Part shown: piece after piece, positions 10,370 through 21,000 of the stretch | How positions within the stretch are numbered: the stretch's first letter is position 1 | Layout of the letters: each line of letters opens with the position of its first letter | Assembly: GCA_022059125.1 (NCBI GenBank) | Contig: JAEUWY010000020.1 | Location: 620,001 to 684,000, forward strand | DNA: 64,000 nt | Reading direction: 5' to 3' | From: Corynespora cassiicola | Lineage: Eukaryota; Ascomycota; Dothideomycetes; Pleosporales; Corynesporascaceae | Notes under the pieces: model-generated | Database searches by the model: none | What the model saw: only the letters and a program-made list of their open reading frames with translations | What the model was told of the DNA's origin: nothing | Translations under genes and position numbers: made by a program

Positions 10370-12091
10370 ATGAGAGAAGTCATTAGCTTGAACGGTACGC
10401 CACCCCACACGTCGCACGCGCCTTGACCGCCTTAAGCGGGACATCCCAGACATCCAGCCCCATACTGACTGTGAGCGTGTATAGTCGGCCAGGCCGGTTG
10501 CCAGATCGCGAATTCGTGCTGGGAGGTGAGTTTGGGCCAAAAATCCCCGTCGCCGCGCCCACCATGCCGCCGCCGGGCGAAAAGGAGGGGGCATATGCGG
10601 ATGCCTTGGCTATGGGCTTTTTTGCTAACCTGACAAATCACAGCTCTACTGCCTCGAGCACGGCATTCAGGTACGTGGAAACCCAGACAGACTGCTCTGC
10701 CTGCCTTCTCAACTAACATCGCCCGCCAGCCCGACGGTTACCTCACCGAGGAGCGCAAAGCCGCCAACGACGATCACGGCTTCAGCACTTTCTTCTCCGA
10801 GACTGGTAAGCAACCACATCGCGATAAGGGTACCACGCAACTGACACGCTCCGCCAGGCCAGGGCAAATATGTTCCCCGTACCATCTACGCCGACTTGGA
10901 GCCCAACGTCGTCGATGAGGTCCGCACCGGCGCCTACCGCTCCCTGTTCCACCCCGAGCACATGATCACTGGCAAGGAGGATGCCTCTAACAACTATGCC
11001 CGTGGCCACTACACCGTCGGAAAGGAGCTCATCGACCAGGTCCTCGACAAGATCCGCCGTGTTGCCGACAACTGCTCGGGTCTGCAGGGTTTCCTCGTTT
11101 TCCACTCCTTCGGTGGTGGAACCGGTTCCGGTTTTGGTGCTCTGTTGATGGAGCGTCTGTCCGTTGACTATGGCAAGAAGTGCAAGCTCGAGTTCTGCGT
11201 GTACCCTGCCCCCCAGAACGCCACCTCGATCGTCGAGCCATACAACTCCATCCTGACCACTCACACCACCCTGGAGCACTCCGACTGCAGCTTCATGGTT
11301 GACAACGAGGCCATTTACGACATTTGCCGCAAGAACCTCAACATCGAGCGTCCCAACTACGAGAACCTGAACCGTCTCATCGCTCAGGGTATGTCAGGCC
11401 ATGTACACACATGGTTGCCTTCGCTAACTCTGCCATAGTTGTCTCCTCCATCACTGCTTCTCTGCGCTTCGACGGATCCCTCAACGTCGATCTCAACGAG
11501 TTCCAGACCAACTTGGTGCCCTACCCCCGTATTCACTTCCCTCTGGTCGCCTATGCTCCTGTCATCTCAGCCGCCAAGGCCGCCCACGAGGCCAACTCCG
11601 TTATGGAAATTACCAACGCTTGCTTCGAGCCTAACAGCCAGATGGTCAAGTGTGACCCCCGCAACGGCAAGTACATGGCCACCTGCCTGCTGTACCGTGG
11701 CGACGTCGTCACCAAGGACCCCCACGTCGCCATTGCACACCTCAAGACCAAGCGCACCATCCAGTTCGTCGACTGGTGCCCTACCGGTTTCAAGATCGGT
11801 ATCTGCTACCAGCCTCCTCAGGTCGTCCCCAACGGCGACCTCGCCAAGGTCGACCGCGCCGTCTGCATGTTGTCCAACACGACTGCCATTTCCGAGGCCT
11901 GGTCCGCTTTGTCGCACAAGTTCGACCTCATGTACTCCAAGCGCGCCTTCGTCCACTGGTACGTTGGTGAGGGTATGGAGGAGGGTGAATTCTCTGAGGC
12001 ACGTGAGGACTTGGCTGCTCTCGAGCGCGATTATGAGGAGGTTGCTGCCGACTCGCTCGAGGGCGAGGAGGGTGTTGAGGCCGAGTACTAA
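10370..12091 (+). CDS. tubA: alpha-tubulin
   Basis: This is the microtubule alpha subunit, rebuilt from six exons: 10370-10394, 10485-10525, 10644-10670, 10730-10805, 10858-11388 and 11439-12091. They join in frame to 450 residues, exactly the usual length. Introns have GT/AG borders. Identity as alpha rather than beta rests on the MREVISLN start, the [19 protein letters not shown] segment, the residue context around [20 protein letters not shown], and the acidic tail ending in EGVEAEY with a terminal tyrosine. The GTP-binding signature GGGTGSGFG is intact. The four crowded short introns at the 5' end are typical for fungal tubulin genes. It lies about 22 kb from the polyketide cluster and looks like the ordinary housekeeping copy. 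Confidence 0.97.
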
Positions 12092-12599
12092 AGCCGCTTA
12101 GCGCGGTGACGTGGCGAACAGTTCACTATTGTTGAAGGGCCGGTTCTCGTCGGTTGGAGCGTAGCACCGTCTTGATGAGAATTAGAGCTTTTGGCGATAC
12201 TGGAGTTTATTAGGACTGTGAGCACGCATGGAGTCTCGCGACAGGAACTTGGGTGAATTGCACTTTCTTTGTTAGCCTTCTTTAATGCGATACACTAGTA
12301 AATTGATCCATTGGTCTTGATATAACTTTTAATGTATCAAGCCCAGCGCTTCACGCATTCTTCAATCTCCGGTACCTTGCATGGTAAGATTTGTTTTGTT
12401 GAAAAAAGCCAAAGCGTGCATAACACGAGCCGTTAAATTGAATATGGACACAACCACCACCGCTACTATTGAATGATTAACCTAGCCTACCCAACCACGC
12501 CCATCATGCTACACAAAAGACATAACTCGTACGGAAAACCCGGAACCCGCTCCTAACGCCCTGACCGACACGTGCACCCCTGCGTCCTTCCGTCTCCGT
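12092..12599. other. intergenic between convergent alpha-tubulin and sepB
   Basis: This is shared 3' flank. AT-rich patches at 12280-12340 could carry polyadenylation signals. No gene is seen. Confidence 0.5.
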
Positions 12600-15388
12600 C
12601 TACTCCTCATCCTCATCATCGAGCCCCACAATCTTTTTCTCGGCCAAATCGCGAATCTTCTCGCCGAGCACCTCGCGGCCGTACCTCTGCGCGACCTTGC
12701 CTGCGAGATCGAGCATCTTGCCATTGGCGTCGCGCATGAGCGTGACGAGCTCGAGGGCCTTCATGCCATGGTCCTCGCCGGCGAGGCATTCGAGGCCGAG
12801 GAGCTGGAGGAGGGCGCGGTCGATCTGGAGCTCGAGGTCGGTGAGGAGCTGGCGCTGGGTGGGGGAGGGGCGGGTGTGCTGCATTGCCGACGCGAGCTGG
12901 GCGTGCAGGGTGGATGCGAGGACAAAGGTGTGTTCGTGGGCGGCGGCGTCATTTTTCTTCTTGGTTGCGCTGGGGCCGGCGTCGTCTTCGTCGTCGTCGT
13001 CGGAGAGGTCCATTGCGTTTTCGGCGGCGGCTTTGGTGGCTTTGTCTTCTGCGGAGGAGAGGGGGATTTCGAGGTCGAATTCTGAGAGCATGGGCACGGG
13101 GAAGGAGGGGTATTTTTCCTGGCCTTTGAGGATCATGCAGTGGAATTTGAGGTTGGAGGAGGCGTCCTGCGCGACGGCTACGGGCCAGTAGGTTTCCTGC
13201 TTGTTGCCCGAGGCGAGGCGCGAGAGGCACTTTGTGTCGAGCATGGGGACCCAGCGGGCCTGGCCGTTTGTGCGCCAGTGCAGCAGAGTGAGGAGGACGC
13301 CTGATGAGTCGTAAATGTATGGGTCGCCCTCTGAGGAGAAGAAGACGGAGGTGAGTGTCGTATCAGGCGGGAGCGCGACGATGTCTTCGGATTGGTAGAC
13401 TTCGTCACGTTTGACGTTTTCGATTGTGTATAGAAGCTGGCATTTGCCGTCGCCCGAGACGGGTCCGTTGCCGATGGTAAGAATGTAGTCGCGCCAGGCG
13501 GCACATGTTACTGCTGGAGAGCTCTTTTGACGGTACACCCGAATTGGGAGGCCGAAGAGAGAGTATATCCTCACATAGTTTGTCGACGTGGTGACGACCA
13601 CATACGAATCTGATAGCGCGATTGCTGTGACGGACTCGCCCGCAGGTAGATTGGTCCGCCAGTCTGTCCTGGTCGTCCACGTCTCGTGCGGCCGGTAGTA
13701 TATCATAGCTGGGTTGCCAGATTTTGGCTGACAGGAGAAGAGAGTGCCGTGCTCACTCAGGGCAGCCTTGTCGTAAAGAAAAACATCTGTGAAGTGGAAG
13801 TTTTTGTGCGTGTAAGAGTCGTAAAAGTTGACCGTCACTGTATGATGTTGTGATTCTTGCGAGACGGTATAGACGTAGCCAGTGATGGTACAGCAGAGGA
13901 AGCGACGGTCTCCACGCCATGGTGTACTGCCTGGCTGGAAAGGCTCATGGATCTGGGGTTGGAAGACAGCTGACGGATATGCTCGACGCTTGTTGGAGTT
14001 TTGCAGAGAGTCCAAGTGACCATTGGTGCGCTTTCCAAGACCATTTGCAGGGGCTGCATACCCAGCACCATCGTCATCAACTACGAAGTCACCCATTTCT
14101 TCGTCCCCCGCGCCCTCTTCATCATCGTCGGCGTAATCTGGGCCAAGAAGATCATCCAACGAATCCGGGGTTCCCGCCCGCTCCCTTGGTCCGCGTTCGG
14201 GGAGAGTTTGCTGTACTCCTTGAGCTGGATGCGTGGTTGCATTTGCAGCCCGCCCCTCGGAAGGATTGTGGAAGAGAGGGGCGGGCTGGGTAGGCTTCGA
14301 CAAAAGGGTAGTATGATCCTCGGGCACAAATTCATCGTGGATATACAGCTCACCATCGCTGTTGGTGTAGGACAGGATGTTCTCTGTCGGATGCCAGGCC
14401 ATCGACAGAATCGTGGTCTTTACATCTTCGTACTTCTTGAGCAATTTCTGCGTCTTGGTATCCCAAAGGCACAGATTCAAGTCGCTTGATGTGGTTGCGA
14501 GCAGAGCACCGTTAGGAGACCATGCTGCTGCTGTGATATCGGCCGAATGGCCTGTCCTGAAAACCCGCTGGCGCTCCCAATCGTTGGTGGACATGACTTG
14601 AATCTCTCGGAGAGCTGTGGGGGTCGCAAAAGCTGTGCCATCTGGATGCCACAAGACCTTTGAGCTTGAATCAGCCTCTGGGTCCAAACTCTTAATCATG
14701 CCATCTATCTTCTGGATCATTTCCGGTTGTTCTCCGTCCAGGTCGTACATGTAGATATTCCCGTCGGTACAGGACACTGCGAGGCGACTTCCCGTCTTGT
14801 CGAAAGAGACGTGCTTTACGGCGCGGTATTGATCCCGTAGCATGCGGACCTGGGTCATGTCTTTTGTGTTCACGACTTTTACAACGAGCTCACTATCAAA
14901 GGTCAGTATCTCGGATTCAACAGGGCTAAGTAGACGTACTCGCTCGCAACAGCAAGCCAATTGCCATCCGGACTCAGTGCGACGTCTCTGACCGGCAACG
15001 AGGTCCTGACTAGCATCTCTTCAAATTTACCATTTTCAAGGGAATATTTACTGACGGTTCCGTCTTCGGAACCAGCGATGAAGAAGCCATTCTGTTCCAA
15101 ATCAGCAGCTATTCCAACCAAGTGTCAAGGCCTCACGTACGCCTGCAACAAGAGCTGTGTTGTTTTCCTGACAATCATCCACATTTGTCGGCTCGTCATC
15201 TGATCCCGTCGTGAAAATGCGGCAGTAATTGTCTACGCCAGCCGTGATGAGTTTCTTGCCGTTTGGCGTGTAAGCCAGAAAGGTCGCGCCGGGAGTGTCT
15301 GCGTATTTCAATAAGCTTCATAGATATTTCTGGTATCCCATAGACACTCACGAGCCTGTCGACCGCGCAATCGCTGTGTTTGGGCCAT
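12600..15388 (-). CDS. sepB: DNA polymerase alpha-binding replication adaptor (SepB/Mcl1/Ctf4)
   Basis: This WD40-repeat protein couples the CMG helicase to DNA polymerase alpha and supports sister-chromatid cohesion. Four minus-strand exons join in frame to 879 residues: 15388-15352, 15298-15141, 15091-14940 and 14892-12600. The introns are 47-53 bp. After a short start (MAQTQRLRGRQ) the sequence AHTPGATFLAYTPNGKKL begins the first propeller blade. More blades follow: GSEDGTVSKYS, LSPDGNWLAVASDEL, WSPNGALLATTSSDLNLCLWD. Residues about 340-430 are an acidic linker with DDLLGPDYADDDEE. The second propeller is the SepB domain (around FQPQIHEPFQPGSTPW and WTTRTDWRTNLPAGE). A short acidic/helical C-terminus ends EKKIVGLDDEDEE. 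No HMG box is present, as expected for fungi. Confidence 0.93.
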
Positions 15389-15573
15389 GATGATGGATGT
15401 GGTGACGAGCGTGAAAGTCGCGTTTCGCGCTCTTCGCGTTCTTCGCGTTTCCAACTAGGTCGCGTAAAGTGGCTAGGCGGTCCGTGCACAGCCTGCCAGC
15501 CAGCGCTAGAGAGTACATAGCTCCCGAGGGCCACCGCGATTCACCCTAGAGCCTAACAACTCACAGATCGAAT
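15389..15573. promoter_or_regulatory. short divergent promoter between sepB and the F-box-like locus
   Basis: Only 185 bp separate the two divergent start codons. It has CGCGTTTC/TTCGCG-like repeats (15419-15450). On the minus strand the sequence cgcgaaga(a)cgcgaagagcg recalls MluI-type ACGCGT-related S-phase elements, but no exact ACGCGT is present. The regulatory reading is speculative. Confidence 0.3.
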
Positions 15574-16382
15574 ATGGCGAAAATCAACCTTGGAGGTTCA
15601 ACGAGGAATCTCTTCCGGTTCCTCGACTTACCAACCGACATACGGATTATGATCTACCCATACATTCTGGACTGGCCACTTACTAAAAACAAAATCCAAG
15701 AAGACCCTAATCATTTCAAGTTCACTTGTCCTTCTATTCTTCTTATTTGCAAGCAAATCAAAGAAGGAGTATTCGGAGAACTCCTTCTTAAGCCGCTGAA
15801 GCTTCCACAGTTGATTCTGTTTAGGAACAAGAGGCGCGGACATTATGCAGCGTCCCCACTGAACTTGATGCATGTTGTGAAAGCGCCGCGTCTCATCATT
15901 CCTGTTACCACTCTTCTGAAAGCCCAAAAGATGGAACTATCTATAGCATATTCTGACGTTAAGAATTACCGGCTCTTGGAGACTATGGATGAGATGCTCT
16001 GTTGTACCTGGCGTCTAAGCACTCCTAGCTTGCGAAAGCTCACACTCCGCTTTATGCCTGACGTATTCAATATACCCCTGAGCCATATTTATATGGGTGG
16101 TTTAGCAAGGCAATACGGGCGATAGTAAAGCGTCAATACAGTTTCATGATTGGAATGCTCCCTAGTGATTGTGAATTGGTCATTTTAGGGGCCAATGAAG
16201 AAGCTGAGCGTTATCTAAGGAATAAGGTAATTGTCTTTCTATTACCCTTACAAACTACTGACTGTGTTTGAAAGATCGACCATGAAAACCTGAAGGATCT
16301 TTTTGTGCCGCTCTTCGATGGGCGCTGTGTCCTCAGAAACAAAGACCTGGGCACCTTCTGTTTTTGTTGCGGGAAATGGTAA
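15574..16382 (+). pseudogene. F-box-like protein gene, apparently frameshifted
   Basis: The first frame (15574-16125) encodes 183 residues with an F-box-like start (FLDLPTDIRIMIYPYILDW), followed by helical sequence with a LLICKQIKEGVFGE motif common in fungal F-box-like paralogues. At about 16096 the coding quality passes into another frame. From the TGG at 16098 that frame runs to 16226, crosses a good intron (16227-16274, GTAATT donor, CTACTGAC branch, AAAG acceptor) and ends at TAA 16380-16382 with a Cys-rich tail (FCFCCGKW). One missing base near 16096 would explain the change. I therefore call it a probable single-frameshift pseudogene; a sequencing error, or a real short 183-residue protein, are the alternatives. 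The locus sits beside AT-rich, gene-free DNA. Confidence 0.5.
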
Positions 16383-17632
16383 TTAGTGTGCTAGAGTCGT
16401 CTACTTGCGCTTTTTGCAGCGATAAGTTATTGGAAAAACCAGAAGCCGACTGAAAAACGGTGCATCAGTATAGCAGGGCAAACGTTAAGAAAGTCAGAGA
16501 TGTAGGAGCTAATGTTGTGCATCTTCGGTGTATGCTGGGAGTTTACAAATGCTCTCCATGGGATTGAACAATTGAACCAACTGGATTCACATACCTAGGT
16601 GCGCTTGATCCATTGTGATGTACATATGCTTATTAAGAAGGAAATTGGAGGTGTTTACCTGAGTGATCCAGCTAGGCCTTCTAGGATCATCCATCTACTG
16701 AGCGAAGACCACGCAGATTTATTGCTAGGGTTATAGATGCATTTGAAAGGGTAGTTTTCGAGCTTAAAGCACTAGCTAAGTGTACAATATACAAGTATAG
16801 GGGTATCACGAAACGAAAGCTCATAAGCCACTACTATGCTTGAAAACACCATAAACGGTGTCGATCAATCCAATTGAAAGGGTAGTATAAATCTTGTTGC
16901 CACGTTCCTATTATTCATATGTATACTTCCGGTCTCTGCATTTATATCGTCCCTGTACTTCTTTCATCCTGCATAATTTTTAGCCTAATCCTTGCCGAAG
17001 TCATGGCTTTTATGTCAAAGGAATGAGAACAGTTGGCTCTGTTTCCAAAACTCATGACCTTTTTCTGGAAGTGTCAAGATGCCTTCATGGTTTTTTCAAT
17101 ATATCTATTTCAATGATCTCAGTCTTTGGTTCCTGGAGGGCGGCACGATCAATGGGTGATAGTATATAAGGATCAACGAAAAAAAAATTATATGTGAGCT
17201 GTGGAGTAAATCACGCGACAGAGACCGCTAGAGGCGTGTGTACGCTGAGATGTCTGTGTCTCAGTTAGAGAGGCGTTAGCGTAGTACACCATTGCATCTT
17301 CGATTACCGATCAAATGAACGATCAGACTTCTAAGATAACGAACTTATATTAGCAACATATTATGGGATTATTCACTAAATGCGACGAACATAAGATTGA
17401 AGCATGGTTGTTGTTGCTGGGGTAACCCTCATGCGCTATTCTGGATTAGGTTAGTCCTTTTCACCTCGCGAACCCATTAAGCAGGGACGCTGCACTTCAA
17501 CCTTTCCACTCTCTCCTTCGACTCCCAAACAAATACCCCAACCCCAACCTCGAACCCTCACGCAATTGCGCCTGCCAGCAGCAGTACCTCATCATATTGC
17601 GCGATCCCACTTTCACCTACACAACCGGAATC
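16383..17632. other. AT-rich intergenic region
   Basis: These 1.25 kb have no long open frame and a higher AT content than the neighbouring genes. It looks like decayed sequence plus the CHZ1 promoter; CT- and CAACC-rich DNA at 17500-17580 is the likely CHZ1 5' UTR. Confidence 0.5.
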
Positions 17633-18081
17633 ATGTCCGCTCAACCTGATGACCACCAAATGGAGGGTGTCGAGAACCCTGCTCCCGTTGACAAGGGCAA
17701 GGGCAAGGCCGTTGCGCCCGATGCCATGGAGGAGTCTGGAGATGAAGACTCAAGCGACGAGTCTGGTGCTGAGGATACGGTACGCTTGCCCCTCGCTCCA
17801 TAGGCGCCGGCGCAAAAAGCTAACAGTGTGCGCAACAGGTAGTCGAACGTACGTGACGCCCCGCACGAGCGCATGCGCGACAAATTGCGCCGCTAACGTT
17901 TGTACCAGCCGAGCCCGAGGATGAGGACACAATGGAGGAGATTGACACGAGCAACATCGTCGGATCCCGCACGCGCGGCAAGACCATCGACTACGCCAGG
18001 GCCGCTGAGGAGCTCCCCGAGGACGAGGACGATGATGATGACGAAGACTTCAACGACCCCGATAGTGAGATGAAGGACTAG
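17633..18081 (+). CDS. CHZ1: histone H2A.Z-specific chaperone CHZ1
   Basis: A small acidic nuclear chaperone that delivers H2A.Z-H2B to the SWR1 complex. Three exons give 109 residues: 17633-17779, a 10-nt microexon 17839-17848, and 17909-18081. The introns are 59 and 60 bp, each with a GCTAAC branch and AG end. The CHZ motif is plain in the last exon: EEIDTSNIVGSRTRGKTIDY. It is flanked by strongly acidic tails (MEESGDEDSSDESGAED before it; EELPEDEDDDDDEDF after). Skipping the microexon would put the CHZ motif out of frame, so it must be included for a working protein. The length is normal for the family. Confidence 0.9.
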
Positions 18082-21000
18082 GGTGCTGAGACTGTTCCGT
18101 CTCTCGGTACGTCTTCTCCTCCGCGGTCGGCCAGGCTGCCCCGCAATCGCGGTGTACAATTTGCTTAATGCGCGCAGGCTCTTGTCGGCTCGAACATACA
18201 CTGAACCTTCGTCTATAACATTGGGAGTTTGCTAAGCTCCGGGTCGGGTTAATCATATACAAAAAAAAGTTGGCATTGGGCACCTTGGTGGGCGGACGAG
18301 CGCCTCTTGAGTATGGAGTCTTGGCGTGGTCCCCTGGATGCTGACTGGATGGGTGGGGTGAGCAGCGGCTGTTTGTGGTGTGTGCCTGTGTGCCACACAC
18401 AGACACACACCTGACGGCATTTGGTTCCTTCCACATGCATGGTCCAACGAATCTTACGAATGAACAATCGGTATCGGATGCTTATTTGCCTTGGTGATTG
18501 CTTGTCCTTGTTTATTCTGACCTGACCTGATCTGACCTGATGGTTAATGCTCGAATGAGAAGAGCCGGGCTATTGGGTTGTTCTGTTGCCGCTGACATTT
18601 GTTTCTGGCGGAGCATGTGAAAGCGTTGTGGTAGTATACCAAAGAGTGAGCAACCAGCAGACGGCCAAGACACATAGCAAGTCGCAAAGAAGAACACGAG
18701 CACTGGACCACCAGCAAGGTATACAAAACACGGTGGCAGGGACCCTACCACCAGCAGCATGCGAAGCCGGCCACAACACATGGCCAGCAGGGCTAGCCTC
18801 GGCCCTATAAGGGACAACCAAGTCCCTGGAAAGACAAGGACGGCAACTCGAGCCTACAGAGCGATAGAATTACTACTTAAGGACATACCGCGCCAGTGGA
18901 TAAAGAGGAGAACGGCCAGCAAGAAGAAGAAAAACTGGGCACCACGGTCTGCTGGATACCAGTGGCACCCTGCCTACCTACCTACCTCCCGGTCCCTCCC
19001 GCGCGCGCGCATCTCGTTAGCCCCCTCCTCCCATCCAAGGCCCTTGGACCTTGCCCAGGTAGGTACATACTGCCTCCACCCCTCCCTCCCTCGGTAAACT
19101 CGACTGCGAGTTCGGTGGCTACCTAATTTTCCGCCGCCTTGCTGCCGCAGGAAAAAAAAGGGTACTCTCCAATTGCAGTCCCCCCCCCCACGACCGCCCG
19201 CGTCGTTTCCAACCCCACGGCTGGGTTCCGGAAAATGTTCGGGGACGGGGTAAGGGAACCGGGCTAGGATAAAATTGGCGGGAGGACAGATTAGGAGATA
19301 TGTGCAACGGGACTACTGTGGCTCCCTTTTTTTCCTCTCTGCACGGGAGAAGGGAGAAGAGGCAGGAGAGTGGAGTGAAGGATGGATGGATGAATGGATG
19401 GGATGGATGGGGTACCGCATCGGGCATGTCGACCATTCCGCCGCACAGGCGCGCTTTCGTCGGACAGGTCCGCTCACGGGCCTTTGGGGGCTAGGCATGC
19501 CCTCCACCCACGTTTGGCGCGGACTCGATATCTAGGCATGCACACACACGCATACTTATCCGGGAAAGGAGTTACATGGCAGCAATTGTCGAGACGGACA
19601 TCCCACTCTTTTTTTTTTTTCCTTTGCCTTTGGCGCTGCCTGTTGCGCGGCAGGGTCCATTTCCGGAGAAACGGTCGGATACCTTCTCCTGGGAGGAGCG
19701 GTTCCAAGGGCCGGTGGGAATCGAGGTGGCTAACTGGCATGCTTGCGGATGCGACGTGCCCACGCCGAGATCCGGTGCTGGCTGGCTGGCTGGCTGGCTC
19801 GCTCGCTGGCTGTCAAGGCAGGGTCCAACGTCGCGTGGAGGTGGCCGCTGCCGGTTAGTGGAGTCTTACTCATGGGGGACTAGAATGCTGGGTTGCAGGG
19901 CTTAGGCCGAGCGAGCGAGCCATGGGCCGTGGGACCGAGGTCGATGCGTTTGGTCGATGCAGCAGCGTCGTGGCCGATTGATGTGGAATGCAAGTGGATT
20001 GGGGATGGACAGTTACTATTACCCTATTGCACCGAGAAGGAGATTGACTGCGAATTGCACCGAGGCGGAGGGCATACGTCACGCAGCGGCATTGCATTAC
20101 GAAATCCCAATCAATAGCTCGACAATTTTTCACGTCGTTTCTACGGACTCGAGAGATTGCTTTGTTCTTTCCGGCCGGTGGGAGGGCGTGGCGGCGCTGG
20201 TCTTGGAGTGGTGGGCGCTCGGGCTGTGATTGGCCCGTCAGCCCTGTAATGATCGCTGCGTTATTGGCCAAGCAGATCTACACCCTGTGCTTTTCATTGC
20301 TTCTTCTAGATCTCCGGGTTGGAGACGGCGGCGCCTCGGCCAGGGCCTTCTCCACCAAAATTTGTCGATGCGAATTCACGGCTTGGGAGGCAAATACCGT
20401 CCCGCCATTTGCTTGTCTGTGCGGACCGGAATCCCGCGCCCAGGACGGGCGACGATTGTGCTTCAGGCCTTTTGACAGGCGGGCCACGCAACGGCCAGCA
20501 ACAGGGCCAGAGCAACACTAATTGTGGGAATATGGAAAAAAACGAATTGGAGCATCACATCTGCAGGCAAGGCGTCACGCGGACAGCTGGCTCGACCGGA
20601 GCTCCTCCAACGCAGAGAGATCTCCGCCCGCGCCCCCCAGAGGGCTCCACCCCCGTGGCACAGGCTGAAGGCGAGGCACCGGCATGTATCCGTGAGCGAT
20701 TCTTTCATGTCAAGCATAGGGCAGGCATAGGGCATAGGGAGAACCCGGGAGCAAGGTTTGCCTCCCACTCTCGACGCAAGCGGAATCGTGTGCACCGTAC
20801 TCGCTGATGGTACCCTGGACCGCGGTGCGGCGACATGCGACGTGCGACGCTGCCTGCTCGTTAGTCCATGAGCAGGGCATCTCCGAGGGCGCGGGATAGC
20901 CTCGACTATCCGGCCAAGGCAATACGCAGGCGCGATATCGGCGGAGAGGGACTCTCGAGGCCACCGGGACTGTGTTGGCCAGGTGGAGGAGTCGTGTTCT

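Noticed and set aside
10370..12091. Alpha-tubulin as a self-resistance copy for the polyketide
   Set aside because: It is about 22 kb from the cluster, sits in a conserved housekeeping block, and the sequence is a standard 450-residue alpha-tubulin. Known lactones of this class do not point to tubulin as the target.
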